Notes: a model not told the origin generated them from the letters alone. Shown: positions 1-7,789, counted from the stretch's first letter. The stretch is DNA of 64,000 nt from Olivibacter sp. SDN3 (GCF_014334135.1 NZ_CP060497.1:4588001-4652000); one strand, 5' to 3'. Translations and numbers: made by a program.

Positions 1-203
1 TTCAGTTCTTCTTTGCATTCTTCCTCTAAGTGATCGCTGTTATAAGGCTCACTTATAGGAATTTCTGTTATTATGGGCAATTTATTAAATGAATGATATA
101 TTAGTACACGTTCTATATTCAGTTGTATGCTTAATGATAATGCGTATCGGGCCGCATTGAAAGCAGCGTCTGAGAAATCGGTAGCTAACAGGATTGTTTT
201 CAT
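1..203 (-). CDS. Universal stress protein (UspA family), N-terminal part
   Basis: The reverse strand from 203 reads MKTILLATDFSDAAFNAARY, the classic start of a UspA-fold protein: a first beta strand, the TDFS nucleotide-loop segment, then a helix. Only about 67 residues lie inside the window and the rest runs off the left edge. UspA proteins are cytoplasmic, bind ATP or other nucleotides and accumulate under stress. No partner gene can be judged from this fragment. The family is clear from the N-terminus, but whether it has one or two Usp domains cannot be seen. Confidence 0.8.
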   Translation of the reverse strand, partial: MKTILLATDFSDAAFNAARYALSLSIQLNIERVLIYHSFNKLPIITEIPISEPYNSDHLEEECKEEL

Positions 204-374
204 TGAAATAAACTATTGTTTTATAGCTACGCTGTGGCGACCGCAGCAATGACTTCTATCAGCAGTAACTACTTACTCAACAATTGACACTTGGCTTTGT
301 TCGACGTTATTTTAATGGTATTATAATTTACAGAATGAATACACGGATATGTTAACAAAGTGTTTAAAGAATAA

Positions 375-382
375 TATCTTTG
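375..382 (+). promoter_or_regulatory. Bacteroidota -7 box (TATCTTTG) for the TetR-family gene
   Basis: TATCTTTG fits the Bacteroidota consensus TAnnTTTG and lies 43 bases before the ATG at 426. No good -33 TTTG is seen at the usual distance, so the call rests on the -7 box alone. Confidence 0.45.
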
Positions 383-425
383 TACGCATATTAACGCTAA
401 AATAGGTTATATTATATTATAGCAT

Positions 426-965
426 ATGAAAAAACAGGGGCCAAACAGAAGAGAAAAAATAATGAATGTAGCTCTTCTCTTGTTTGCTGAAAAAGGGTAT
501 GCTGATACTTCTACCAAGCTCATAGCCAGAGAAGCAAATGTTTCTGAAGCATTAATCTTTAAGCATTTTGAAAACAAGGATAAATTGCTGTTCCACCTAA
601 TTAAATCTGGTTATAGACGTGTACTCCTACAAAACCATGGGATGCTCACCTACAATGATCCAAAATCTTTCTTGAGGAATATGATAGATCTTCCTAAAAA
701 ACTGGTGAGTGAAGAGCCACTTTTTTGGAAATTACAAGAGAGACTTTCACATCATGACTTTTCTAAGCAGCAGCATAATCTATTCATGAAGTCAGTTGAC
801 GTAGTTGTGAACAAAGCATTTACTGAACTTGGCAAGAAAGATCCTGCACTTGAAACTCAATTTCTTCTACTTTTGATAGATACGCTGTGGAAAAAAGAGG
901 CTATTGGCGAAATCGAGGCTATTGACAGAATCGCTGAACTTATTAAACAGAAGTACAACCTATAA
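426..965 (+). CDS. TetR/AcrR family transcriptional regulator
   Basis: A 179-residue protein, normal length for the family. Residues about 8-55 form the TetR N-terminal three-helix DNA-binding domain, with the hallmark segment FAEKGYADTSTKLIAREANV followed by SEALIFKHFENKDKLL. The remaining helical C-terminal part is the ligand-binding and dimerisation domain, which is too divergent to name a ligand. It stands alone: the gene on its left points away and the next gene on its right starts more than 500 bases downstream. An 18-base palindrome just after its stop codon (987-1004) resembles TetR-type operators, so it may act there. Family assignment is secure; target and ligand are unknown. Confidence 0.9.
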   Translation: MKKQGPNRREKIMNVALLLFAEKGYADTSTKLIAREANVSEALIFKHFENKDKLLFHLIKSGYRRVLLQNHGMLTYNDPKSFLRNMIDLPKKLVSEEPLFWKLQERLSHHDFSKQQHNLFMKSVDVVVNKAFTELGKKDPALETQFLLLLIDTLWKKEAIGEIEAIDRIAELIKQKYNL

Positions 966-986
966 TCAGCTTTGAAAAAAACAAAG

Positions 987-1004
987 TAAGTGTTTACTCA
1001 CTTA
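987..1004 (+). promoter_or_regulatory. Inverted repeat, candidate TetR-family operator or AT-rich terminator
   Basis: TAAGTGTTTACTCACTTA has 6-base arms around a 6-base centre, and its TGAGTAAACACTTA half resembles AGTGAGT/ACTCACT operators of TetR-family repressors. It is followed by a run of T, so it could instead be a weak terminator for the tetR-like gene. It lies just upstream of a good promoter match at 1020-1049. Confidence 0.4.
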
Positions 1005-1019
1005 TTTTTTTAATATTTT

Positions 1020-1049
1020 TTTGATATTAAAAATATTACATTAGATTTG
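1020..1049 (+). promoter_or_regulatory. Candidate promoter TTTG-N18-TAGATTTG in a gene-free stretch
   Basis: TTTG at 1020-1023 and TAGATTTG at 1042-1049 match the -33 and -7 boxes of Bacteroidota housekeeping promoters with an 18-base gap. The next annotated gene starts at 1492, so the transcript would have a leader over 430 bases long or be a separate small RNA. Confidence 0.45.
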
Positions 1050-1094
1050 CATCACTAATCAATTATAAAACTAAGCATTTTTATATTCTAATAT

Positions 1095-1148
1095 AAAGTG
1101 ATCATTTGTAAAGGGAGCACTGCCGGGTAGCTTACTTATGATCACTTT
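1095..1148 (+). ncRNA. Hairpin with perfect 11-bp stem, candidate small RNA or leader element
   Basis: AAAGTGATCAT (1095-1105) pairs perfectly with ATGATCACTTT (1138-1148) around a 32-base GC-richer loop. It starts about 40 bases downstream of the predicted start site of the 1020-1049 promoter. The rest of the 966-1491 gap holds a 16-codon reading frame (1175-1222), a weak hairpin whose arms are TTAACC and GGTTAA (1200-1222) and an 8-T run near 1250-1257. None of these is supported as a gene. The RNA nature is inference from structure and position. Confidence 0.3.
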
Positions 1149-1491
1149 GTTTTCTTTGCAATCAGATTAGAAATATGAAATTGCGACCATTGGTAATTAT
1201 TAACCCCTCATTTATTGGTTAAAGACATGATTACGCTGCAATTAAAGACTTTTTTTTACATAACAGGATATCCTCCGCCCAGCTACAACTGTCATTCGAA
1301 TTTTGCTAAATCAATATTTCCAGTTTGCCTAGAACATCAATTACACACAAAAAGAATAAAAATCCCCTACGCTATGCAATAAATCCATTCTTTTCTTGTT
1401 ATTTTAGTAACTAATCGTGATTTTAGTAGAATCGTAGTGTAAACAATATTAAAACAAAGCATAGAAAAGATCACCGAACCTATTTAACAAC

Positions 1492-2811
1492 ATGAAATTC
1501 AAAAAAAAAACAATAAAGATACTCATAGCACTGACAATCGTTTTAGGAAGTGGTTTCGTTTTTTTCTCAGCCTTCGAGCTTAACAAACCAACACAAAAGG
1601 AAGTACGTGTTAGTCTACCCAGCAAGCCGGTACTCCTCCCTAAACAATTCGGATTACATGTTGATTCATTTAACGTCCATAAAAAAACGGTAGCCCGCAA
1701 TCAGTTTCTATCAAATATATTGGAAGAACATGCCATAGACCGCAGTGCTATTGCTAAGATAGTTGAAAAATCGAAGTCAGTTTTTAACGTTAGAAAGATT
1801 AGCGCAGGAAATCCATACACGATTTTCACCTATAAAAACGATCCTCAACGTGCCGCTTATTTCATTTATCAGCCTAATCCAGTTGATTACATCGTCTTCG
1901 ATCTTCGTGACAGCATGCGCGTATATACAGGAAAAAAAGATGTTACGAAAAAGACGGAAACATTGGCAAGCAGTATTAATCATTCTCTTTATGATGCGTT
2001 ACAGAAGAATGGAGGAGATCCGCTTTTGGCTATGCAGCTAGCAGAAATATATGGCTGGGCGATAGATTTCTATGCTATCAACAAAGATGATTGGTTTAAG
2101 ATACAATATGAAAGAGAATATGTGGACGGTAAACCAATTGGCCCGGGAAAAATACAATCTGCCATTTTTTCACATAAAGGAAAAGAATTACAGGCTTATT
2201 ATTTTCAACCGGATAGCACCACTAAGGGAGGTTTTTATGATGAGGAAGGTAATAGTGTAAAACGCGCTTTTTTAAAGGCTCCATTAAAATTTAGTCGGAT
2301 AACATCTCGCTACACGAACAGACGTCTACATCCGGTACAAAAAGTTTGGAAAGCTCATCTTGGTACCGATTATGCGGCTCCTAGCGGTACACCTATTATT
2401 GCAACAGGTAGTGGAACCGTAGTAGAGTCTGCATTTACGAAATACAATGGCAACTATGTCAAAATAAAACACAATGGTACATATACTACACAATATCTCC
2501 ATATGAGTAGAAGGGCTGTAAAGCGCGGTCAAAATATTCAGCAAGGTCAAGTCATAGGGTACGTAGGAAGCACCGGGCTTGCAACCGGACCACACGTATG
2601 TTATAGATTCTGGAAAAATGGTAAACAGGTAGACGCTTTAAAACAGAATTTTCATGAAACGATTCCGTTATCGGAGGAGTTTTTGGCTCAATTCAAAAGT
2701 AGCATTATAGCGAAGCAACAATTACTAGCCTCTCTAAAACTTGACGATAACGATGACCTGCTCGCAGCATCTACCCAGGCCAACGAATTAGAAGAAAAAA
2801 CTGCGTTTTAA
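1492..2811 (+). CDS. M23 family peptidoglycan endopeptidase, membrane-anchored
   Basis: A 439-residue protein with a Lys-rich N-terminus and one hydrophobic segment (about residues 8-27), so it is probably anchored in the inner membrane and faces the periplasm. Residues about 50-270 contain the LysM-like/OapA-like region seen in MepM-type enzymes. The C-terminal M23 (lysostaphin-like) domain has the first zinc motif HLGTD (His289, Asp293), the GNYVKIKH and TQYLHMS strands and the second motif GPHVCYRF. The canonical HxH is here His368-Val-Cys370, so the usual second histidine ligand is a cysteine. Such enzymes cut peptide cross-links of peptidoglycan during growth. It is transcribed alone; the stretch after it has no gene. 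Confidence 0.88.
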   Translation: MKFKKKTIKILIALTIVLGSGFVFFSAFELNKPTQKEVRVSLPSKPVLLPKQFGLHVDSFNVHKKTVARNQFLSNILEEHAIDRSAIAKIVEKSKSVFNVRKISAGNPYTIFTYKNDPQRAAYFIYQPNPVDYIVFDLRDSMRVYTGKKDVTKKTETLASSINHSLYDALQKNGGDPLLAMQLAEIYGWAIDFYAINKDDWFKIQYEREYVDGKPIGPGKIQSAIFSHKGKELQAYYFQPDSTTKGGFYDEEGNSVKRAFLKAPLKFSRITSRYTNRRLHPVQKVWKAHLGTDYAAPSGTPIIATGSGTVVESAFTKYNGNYVKIKHNGTYTTQYLHMSRRAVKRGQNIQQGQVIGYVGSTGLATGPHVCYRFWKNGKQVDALKQNFHETIPLSEEFLAQFKSSIIAKQQLLASLKLDDNDDLLAASTQANELEEKTAF

Positions 2812-3345
2812 ATAAGTAGTTTAATACCTGTTTCAGTAACCTTAAATATCGAAACATCAATCGGAAGATCGGCAGATATCTCCTATAGGTCGCCACCCTT
2901 TTCACCATTCTGGCACTTAATTTCAAGCGCAATTAGCTCAGCTATCTGCTGAATGGCTGAAATGCCAGATGTAAACTTCCATGGTTTATGCCGATGGACG
3001 TAATAACAAAAAATCAGCTTACAAACCGATGCTTATTGCTTATATTCCAGCTACTTTCGATGCCCTACGGACACACAGTCCCTGAAGATTTGACGAATAG
3101 ATAAAAAAGGGGCCTTCAAGGAGATTGAAGGCCCTTATTATTATTAAAAAGTGGCCGGATGGCCTGACATAGGACTGCAAATATAAGGATACAAGACTAT
3201 TTTTTCATATTTATTATTATTATTTCATATTTATGAAATAATCAATTAATATTACATATTTTTTCTATGAAAAATCAAGTAATTCTTTAATTAATAATAA
3301 AAATTCATTGTAGTTAATATTATATCCTTGGATAGCTAAAAGGTG
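2812..3345. other. Intergenic stretch without a recognisable gene
   Basis: No convincing coding frame on either strand. It contains a strong hairpin (3110-3134, listed separately), an imperfect repeat TCTGGCA...TGCCAGA around 2910-2970, and a very AT-rich 11-bp inverted repeat at 3219-3242 whose arms are ATTATTTCATA and TATGAAATAAT. Confidence 0.5.
3102..3134 (-). terminator. Rho-independent terminator, best on the minus strand
   Basis: GGGCCTTCAA (3110-3119) and TTGAAGGCCC (3125-3134) make a perfect 10-bp GC-rich stem with a 5-base loop. Read on the minus strand it is followed by CTTTTTTAT, a good U-tract, so it could end transcription from the lipoprotein gene at 3346-3870, about 210 bases upstream. 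On the plus strand the tail is TTATTATTATT, which is weaker. Confidence 0.6.
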
Positions 3346-3870
3346 TCATTCTGATCGTTCCATTCTCCATCCATTTTTATCCTTTATAAATTTTACTTCA
3401 TGAGATCGAGGTTCACCAAACGCTTTCTTTTCAAGTTTTGCAAAGGGAGTAACTCCTGTAAACTTCGTTGTATAAGTGGCTTTGGCGCTCTTCCCTTCTT
3501 CGTCAATCTCCAGCGAAGTAACTTCGCCTAGTACCTCCTCGGCCACTTTTACCCGCTGCACCGAACTCAACTGGCCTTTATCTGGCTCTAAAAAATAGGT
3601 TTTAGCTGCCTCCGTAAACTCAATAACGTTTCCTTCATTATTACCTGATTTTCTATTACGCTCAACCTTCACCAAGCCTTCTTTTTCTAATCCAGCATTG
3701 ATAACTCTTTTTCCATCTTCAGAGTCTTTAACATAAATTTGATAACTGTGTACATAAGGGTACCTGTCACTTTGTTCCAAAAGTGATAGTGCTTGATCTT
3801 TAGTTAACTCGTTTTTATTGCAGCTAAATAGTGCAATAACTATTAGAAACAATATTTTTGCGCTTCTCAT
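3346..3870 (-). CDS. Putative lipoprotein of unknown function
   Basis: A 174-residue protein starting with a short charged and hydrophobic signal peptide that ends in a lipobox (ALFSC, Cys17), so it is probably a lipid-anchored envelope protein. The mature part is rich in Lys and Glu and contains a region around residues 45-160 with alternating strands. The sequence is not one I recognise; a wing-like or cystatin-like fold is possible but unproven. It is transcribed alone and diverges from satD, so the short region 3871-4018 must hold its promoter. Lipoprotein nature is well supported; function is unknown. Confidence 0.7.
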   Translation of the reverse strand: MRSAKILFLIVIALFSCNKNELTKDQALSLLEQSDRYPYVHSYQIYVKDSEDGKRVINAGLEKEGLVKVERNRKSGNNEGNVIEFTEAAKTYFLEPDKGQLSSVQRVKVAEEVLGEVTSLEIDEEGKSAKATYTTKFTGVTPFAKLEKKAFGEPRSHEVKFIKDKNGWRMERSE

Positions 3871-4018
3871 GACAAATGTTGTTTTTTATAATCTATAAAA
3901 ATAGATCTTTTTTACTAATTTATGATAGTCAAAATAGTACTGCCGAACTTTACTTATGTTACCACGTCGTTAGGCATATAAATAAGAAGATATAGATTGA
4001 AGAGCCGATTTTTTGTAT

Positions 4019-4038
4019 TATCGGATAAATATCCGATA
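4019..4038 (+). promoter_or_regulatory. Perfect 9+9 palindrome just upstream of satD, candidate operator
   Basis: TATCGGATA-AA-TATCCGATA is a perfect inverted repeat ending 8 bases before the satD start codon. Its position would let a bound protein block transcription or translation start. SatD itself ends in a helix-turn-helix, so it is the first candidate to bind here. Confidence 0.6.
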
Positions 4039-4046
4039 TTCATGTT

Positions 4047-4661
4047 ATGATTGCAGTTTTAACAGGTGATATTGTAAATTCTCGTACTATTAATTCTCCA
4101 AAGGCATGGCAAGATGTATTAAAGCGTGCTTTAAATAAAATTGCGTCAGCTAATAATTGGGAAATATTTCGTGGAGATAGCTTTCAGGTTGAACTGAATG
4201 TTCCGCAAGAAGCTCTGAAAGATTCAATTTATATAAAAGCGTGTGTAAAAACCGTTAAAGAGCTTGATGTTCGTATCGCGATCGGCATAGGCAATAAGAA
4301 TTATACAGGAGATAAAGTATCTGAGTCTTACGGTGACGCTTATATTTTTTCCGGTGAAAAGCTCGAATCGTTAAAACGTGATAGACAGAATTTAGCGATA
4401 AAAACAACCGATGAAAACTTAAATGAGGAATTGAATATCCTTTTCAGATTAGCATTGACCATTATGGATAACTGGACACCGAATTCTGCAATGCTAATTA
4501 AAACGTTGTTTGAAAACCAAAACCTATCACAAAAGGAATTAGGAGACATTCTGGGAATCAGTCAATCATCTGTAAGTGAACGGTATAATAGAGCCCACAT
4601 TTCAGAAATTGAGGCTCTTCAGCGCTTATTTATTAAAAAAATAAACGGATTAACAAAATGA
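4047..4661 (+). CDS. satD: SatD family protein with C-terminal helix-turn-helix
   Basis: A 204-residue protein opening with MIAVLTGDIVNSR, the signature start of the SatD family (named from the acid-tolerance sat locus of streptococci; molecular role unclear). Residues about 1-140 form the family core, whose alternating strands resemble a nucleotide-cyclase-like ferredoxin fold. Residues about 155-190 (LSQKELGDILGISQSSVSER) are a clear helix-turn-helix. The stop codon overlaps the start of the next gene (ATGA), so it is translationally coupled to a DUF3307 membrane protein, a pairing common in Bacteroidota. The palindrome at 4019-4038 suggests autoregulation. Family is secure; DNA binding and target are inference. 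Confidence 0.85.
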   Translation: MIAVLTGDIVNSRTINSPKAWQDVLKRALNKIASANNWEIFRGDSFQVELNVPQEALKDSIYIKACVKTVKELDVRIAIGIGNKNYTGDKVSESYGDAYIFSGEKLESLKRDRQNLAIKTTDENLNEELNILFRLALTIMDNWTPNSAMLIKTLFENQNLSQKELGDILGISQSSVSERYNRAHISEIEALQRLFIKKINGLTK

Positions 4662-5371
4662 TCGTGATCTTTCTAAAATTACTGTTAGCACATCTTATAG
4701 GGGATTTTCTCTTGCAAACCGGCAGGGCTGTAAAATCGAAAGAGCAAAAAAAAATCAGATCGTTTTACCTCTATATCCACTGCATTATACATACTGCGCT
4801 AACAATGTTAATCGTTTGGAATATCCATTTTTGGCCATACGCACTATGCATAGGATGCAGTCATTTTATTATCGACATTACGAAACTTTATCTTCAGAAG
4901 GAGAAAGGAAAAGTAGCAATCTTTTTAATTGATCAGGCTTGTCATTTATTAGTACTGTTTATTGTTGCCTTTTCTTACGCGCGGTCAGAAGTTGATTTTG
5001 CTTTCCTCTTAAGTGATAAATACCTGTTGCTTTATACCTGCATTCTTCTCTTAACCTCCCCCAGTTCTATCTTTATTAAGATTGCTATCTCTAATTGGTC
5101 TCCTCAGAATTTAGAGGAAAATCAAAAGAATGGCTCACTGCAAAACGCAGGTAGATGGATTGGAAACCTAGAAAGACTATTGATCTTCGTCTTTATTGTT
5201 GTAGGAAGATTTGAGGCTATAGGCTTCCTGCTCGCCGCAAAGTCTATTTTTAGGTTTGGAGATTTAAAGCAAGGTGAAGATAGGAGGCTTACAGAATATG
5301 TGCTCATTGGAACATTATTAAGTTTCGGAATAGCTATTCTAACAGGCTTATTTTACATCAATATTTTATAG
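4658..5371 (+). CDS. DUF3307 integral membrane protein
   Basis: A 237-residue, strongly hydrophobic protein with the DUF3307 opening LLAHLIGDFLLQTGRAVKSK, then several predicted transmembrane helices (roughly residues 40-60, 65-85, 90-110, 115-140, 165-190 and 215-235). Conserved polar residues in the first helix (His, Asp, Gln) and the HxxxD-like segment SHFIIDITK could line a pore or active site, but no activity is known. It overlaps satD by four bases and so is in the same operon, presumably under the 4019-4038 palindrome. Function unknown; membrane location and operon membership are well supported. Confidence 0.82.
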   Translation: MIVIFLKLLLAHLIGDFLLQTGRAVKSKEQKKIRSFYLYIHCIIHTALTMLIVWNIHFWPYALCIGCSHFIIDITKLYLQKEKGKVAIFLIDQACHLLVLFIVAFSYARSEVDFAFLLSDKYLLLYTCILLLTSPSSIFIKIAISNWSPQNLEENQKNGSLQNAGRWIGNLERLLIFVFIVVGRFEAIGFLLAAKSIFRFGDLKQGEDRRLTEYVLIGTLLSFGIAILTGLFYINIL

Positions 5372-5442
5372 TAAAAGGGGAAACACACCAATTTAGTATC
5401 AGCGAATATATTTTTTCTGTGCTATCTAATTTTGCTCAATAA

Positions 5443-5622
5443 AAAGCTCCAGAAATAGCATCTTCAGGCATCTATTCACCAGGAATTACTTCATTATGGA
5501 AAAAACCAGCATGGTCTGATGCAAAATCTCCTCAACCTCTCCTTATAAATTTCGAACAGACGTCAAATAACGAAGTAGTTATACACAACGGACCAGACAA
5601 TACACCAACAAACGTGGAATAA
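5443..5622 (+). pseudogene. Possible decayed small gene (no start codon)
   Basis: A 59-codon open frame reads like protein (for example SSGIYSPGITSLWKKPAWSD) but has no ATG or GTG and is preceded in frame by a TAA at 5440-5442. Upstream of that stop the same frame continues as IFSVLSNFAQ, which resembles the end of a signal peptide. It may be a remnant of a small exported protein, or chance. The rest of 5372-5771 holds only the promoter of the next gene. Confidence 0.2.
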
Positions 5623-5716
5623 AAACCTATGATCGAAATGCCCGAAAAAATCTGGCAAACAAGACGCAGTAAAGTATAAAATATTAAGATTAAGTTTAAC
5701 AAGAACAAAACAAATC

Positions 5717-5748
5717 ATTGATATTTAATAACTTAATTATTATGTTTG
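5717..5748 (+). promoter_or_regulatory. Promoter ATTG-N20-TATGTTTG; decides the start of the YegP-like gene
   Basis: TATGTTTG (5741-5748) is a perfect TAnnTTTG -7 box with TTG at 5718-5720 as a -33 element. It lies inside the longest reading frame, so the upstream ATG-like start at 5718 would not be on the mRNA. The ATG at 5772 is about 23 bases after the box. Confidence 0.6.
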
Positions 5749-5771
5749 TATTCAGCAATAAACTTAATATC

Positions 5772-6098
5772 ATGGGAAAATTTATCGTTAAGGCTGCAAA
5801 GAACGGTCAGTTTCATTTTAATTTGAAGGCAAAAAATGGCCAAGTTATTCTTACCAGCGAGTTATATACATCAAAAACTGCGTGCATTAATGGTATATCT
5901 TCTGTTAAAGAAAATGCAAAAAATGGCGACAGATTCGATAGCAAACAATCCACTAACGGGAAATATTTCTTTAATCTCAAGGCCCGTAATGGTCAAATTA
6001 TAGGAACTAGCCAAATGTATGAATCCTCAGCAGGGCGTAATAACGGCATCATTTCGGTTACAAAAAATGCACCAAACGCAACTGTTGTCGAAGAGTAA
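5772..6098 (+). CDS. YegP-like (DUF1508/UPF0339) two-repeat protein
   Basis: A 108-residue protein made of two copies of the DUF1508 repeat, roughly residues 1-55 and 56-105. Each has the pattern Gly-x-(Tyr/Phe)-x-Phe-Asn-Leu-Lys-Ala-(Lys/Arg)-Asn-Gly-Gln-(Val/Ile)-Ile followed by a Thr-Ser-x-x-Tyr strand and an Asn-Gly-Ile-x-Ser-Val helix start. The family is small, cytoplasmic and of unknown function, often stress induced. The start at 5772 is preferred over 5718 because the promoter -7 box sits between them and the domain begins right at MGKF. It stands alone. Confidence 0.88.
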   Translation: MGKFIVKAAKNGQFHFNLKAKNGQVILTSELYTSKTACINGISSVKENAKNGDRFDSKQSTNGKYFFNLKARNGQIIGTSQMYESSAGRNNGIISVTKNAPNATVVEE

Positions 6099-6115
6099 TG
6101 TTAAACTAATGTCAT

Positions 6116-6153
6116 AGAATTATTCTTTTCCGGCATTTGTTTATAATAATTCT
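6116..6153 (+). terminator. AT-rich hairpin after the YegP-like gene
   Basis: AGAATTATT (6116-6124) and AATAATTCT (6145-6153) form a perfect 9-bp stem 18 bases after the stop codon. It has low GC and no clear U-tract, so termination is uncertain. Confidence 0.3.
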
Positions 6154-6189
6154 AAATAATTGCATATTTGCTTCTTAACAAATTCAAAT

Positions 6190-6630
6190 ATGCGATCACT
6201 GTTTTCTGCTACTTACAACAGACTCTCGCTTGACCTAGCGACGCTATTGTTACGTGTTGGTTTTGGAATATTAATGATTCCTAATCACGGTTATGCAAAG
6301 TTATTATCTTATGCTGAACGTAAAGACCAGTTTATGGATTTTATGGGCTTTGGCGGCCCCTTTTCTCTAGGGCTTACCATCTTTTCAGAATTTTTTTGTT
6401 CTATTCTCTTAATTCTCGGTCTTTGTACGAGGTTAGCAACAATACCATTGATTATCACCGTACTGGTTATCCTTTCTGTACACCAATGGGAAATTTTTGG
6501 CAAACACGAGCTGGTGCCCGCATTTCTGATAGGTTATTTGACTATTCTTATGCTCGGCCCGGGCAAATATAGTTTGGACTGGCTTATCACAAAAAACAGT
6601 ACCAGAGTTGAAGATAAGAGACATTTATGA
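6190..6630 (+). CDS. DoxX family membrane protein
   Basis: A 146-residue protein with four predicted transmembrane helices. It shows the DoxX pattern: LLLRVGFGILMIPNHGYAKL in helix 1, GGPFSLGLTIFSEFFCSILL in helix 2, then LCTRLATIPLIITVLVILSV and a last helix LIGYLTILMLGPGKYSLD. DoxX proteins sit in the inner membrane and are linked loosely to redox or oxidative-stress functions; the exact activity is not known. The ATG at 6190 is chosen over 6160 because a promoter-like pair (TTTG 6136-6139 and CATATTTG 6163-6170) falls between them and the family usually starts right before helix 1. Convergent with the next gene. Confidence 0.85.
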   Translation: MRSLFSATYNRLSLDLATLLLRVGFGILMIPNHGYAKLLSYAERKDQFMDFMGFGGPFSLGLTIFSEFFCSILLILGLCTRLATIPLIITVLVILSVHQWEIFGKHELVPAFLIGYLTILMLGPGKYSLDWLITKNSTRVEDKRHL

Positions 6631-6691
6631 GATAAAGAAAATTCAATAAGTGAAAAACTAGAAATAACAGCTCCATGCTATCGGTTTAATT

Positions 6692-7765
6692 TTATAACAA
6701 AAGACTGTGCTGGCTTGCTGTAAATAAATTTCGCCATACCAGATTAATTTCTTCATTCGTCGTTGCCGCCGCCATGCCACCATATGGATATAAGTTATTA
6801 GCGTGGAGTCTTGCGTTCTTTACAAGTTGACGACTTCTACGGGAAATTTCTCCCAGTAAACGCTTATCAATATGCCCAATAGCCACTAGTTGATTCCACG
6901 ATCGGTAAATACATTGATAAAACTGATTACTTATATTATCCAGTTCTTTTTGTGCATTTGTTAATAGATTTCTTTGTTTCTTTCTATCGAAAGCAGGAAA
7001 TTCAGTCTCTTTATCTCTATAATCAATGATTTGTTCAAAAAGAGTGAAGAATCTCTTAGTCATTCCTAATGTGTTCACCGCCAATGTACTTTCTGCAAAC
7101 TGCAAAAAAGGATATTGATAGATGGGATTATCCAGCATTGCTGAACGATTATCAATCTGAAAACAACGGTTTTTATCTAATAGCAAATCCTTTACTTCAA
7201 AGGACCATCCTGCTGTAGCTTTTAGCCCCATGGTTTGCCAATCATTATGGAGTACGACCTCTTCATTTAATAGAAGAAATGATTTTATAAGAGGCATTCT
7301 GTCATTTCCCCTCACTATTTTTCCATTTTCTATTATCTGGCAATTGGCCGTAAACACGCTATTATGCGGAGCTCCGGTAGCGTACTTCCATATTCCGGTA
7401 ATGCGATAGCCATCATCAACTACTTCAGCCACTCCGGAAACTTTCCCACTCCCTCCAAAACATACTTTTTCATTCTGAAACAATAAGTCAGACACATCAG
7501 GTGCAATATATCCAACGAACATCGTCGCGCCACTGCATAACGTTACTGTCCATCCGATACTTCCGTCTACTTCTGCCAGTGCTTCCTCTAGTTTAAGCCC
7601 TTCAATTAAAGATAAGTTTAACCCACCGTATTTCTCTGGAACAAACATTTTAAACCATTTATTATCGTAAATGATTGCTAACTGTTTCGATGTTGGTTTT
7701 TCTAGTATTTCCGCTTGGAAGGCTTCCCTCCTTAAATCATCTACAATGACTTTTGGTAAATCCAT
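6692..7765 (-). CDS. Acyl-CoA dehydrogenase-like flavoprotein
   Basis: A 357-residue protein with the acyl-CoA dehydrogenase fold. It has an N-terminal helical domain with FVPEKYGGLNLSLIEGLKLEEALAEVDGS (residues about 40-68) and a central beta domain with FGGSGKVSGVAEVVDDGYRITGIWKYATG (about 102-130). A C-terminal helical domain ends in RSRQLVKNARLHANNLYPYGG. The catalytic Glu region of true dehydrogenases is not obvious, and the pattern resembles the HsaA/DszC-type flavin-dependent hydroxylase branch, so oxidation or hydroxylation of an unknown substrate is possible. It stands alone and is convergent with doxX. A TAAATTTG -7 box lies 17 bases upstream. Family is firm; substrate unknown. Confidence 0.75.
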   Translation of the reverse strand: MDLPKVIVDDLRREAFQAEILEKPTSKQLAIIYDNKWFKMFVPEKYGGLNLSLIEGLKLEEALAEVDGSIGWTVTLCSGATMFVGYIAPDVSDLLFQNEKVCFGGSGKVSGVAEVVDDGYRITGIWKYATGAPHNSVFTANCQIIENGKIVRGNDRMPLIKSFLLLNEEVVLHNDWQTMGLKATAGWSFEVKDLLLDKNRCFQIDNRSAMLDNPIYQYPFLQFAESTLAVNTLGMTKRFFTLFEQIIDYRDKETEFPAFDRKKQRNLLTNAQKELDNISNQFYQCIYRSWNQLVAIGHIDKRLLGEISRRSRQLVKNARLHANNLYPYGGMAAATTNEEINLVWRNLFTASQHSLLL

Positions 7766-7781
7766 TTAACTCAAATTTACG

Positions 7782-7789
7782 ATTTAAGG
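7782..7789 (-). promoter_or_regulatory. -7 box TAAATTTG for the acyl-CoA dehydrogenase-like gene
   Basis: On the minus strand TAAATTTG matches TAnnTTTG and ends 16 bases before the ATG at 7765. No clear -33 TTTG is seen. Confidence 0.4.

Noticed and set aside
3219-3242. Perfect 11-bp AT-only inverted repeat as a terminator
   Set aside because: The stem is almost entirely A-T and lacks a U-tract on either strand; in a region this AT-rich it could be chance.
5718-5771. Upstream start of the YegP-like protein adding 18 residues
   Set aside because: A perfect promoter -7 box lies inside this segment and the DUF1508 repeat begins at the ATG at 5772; the added residues are hydrophobic and unlike the family.
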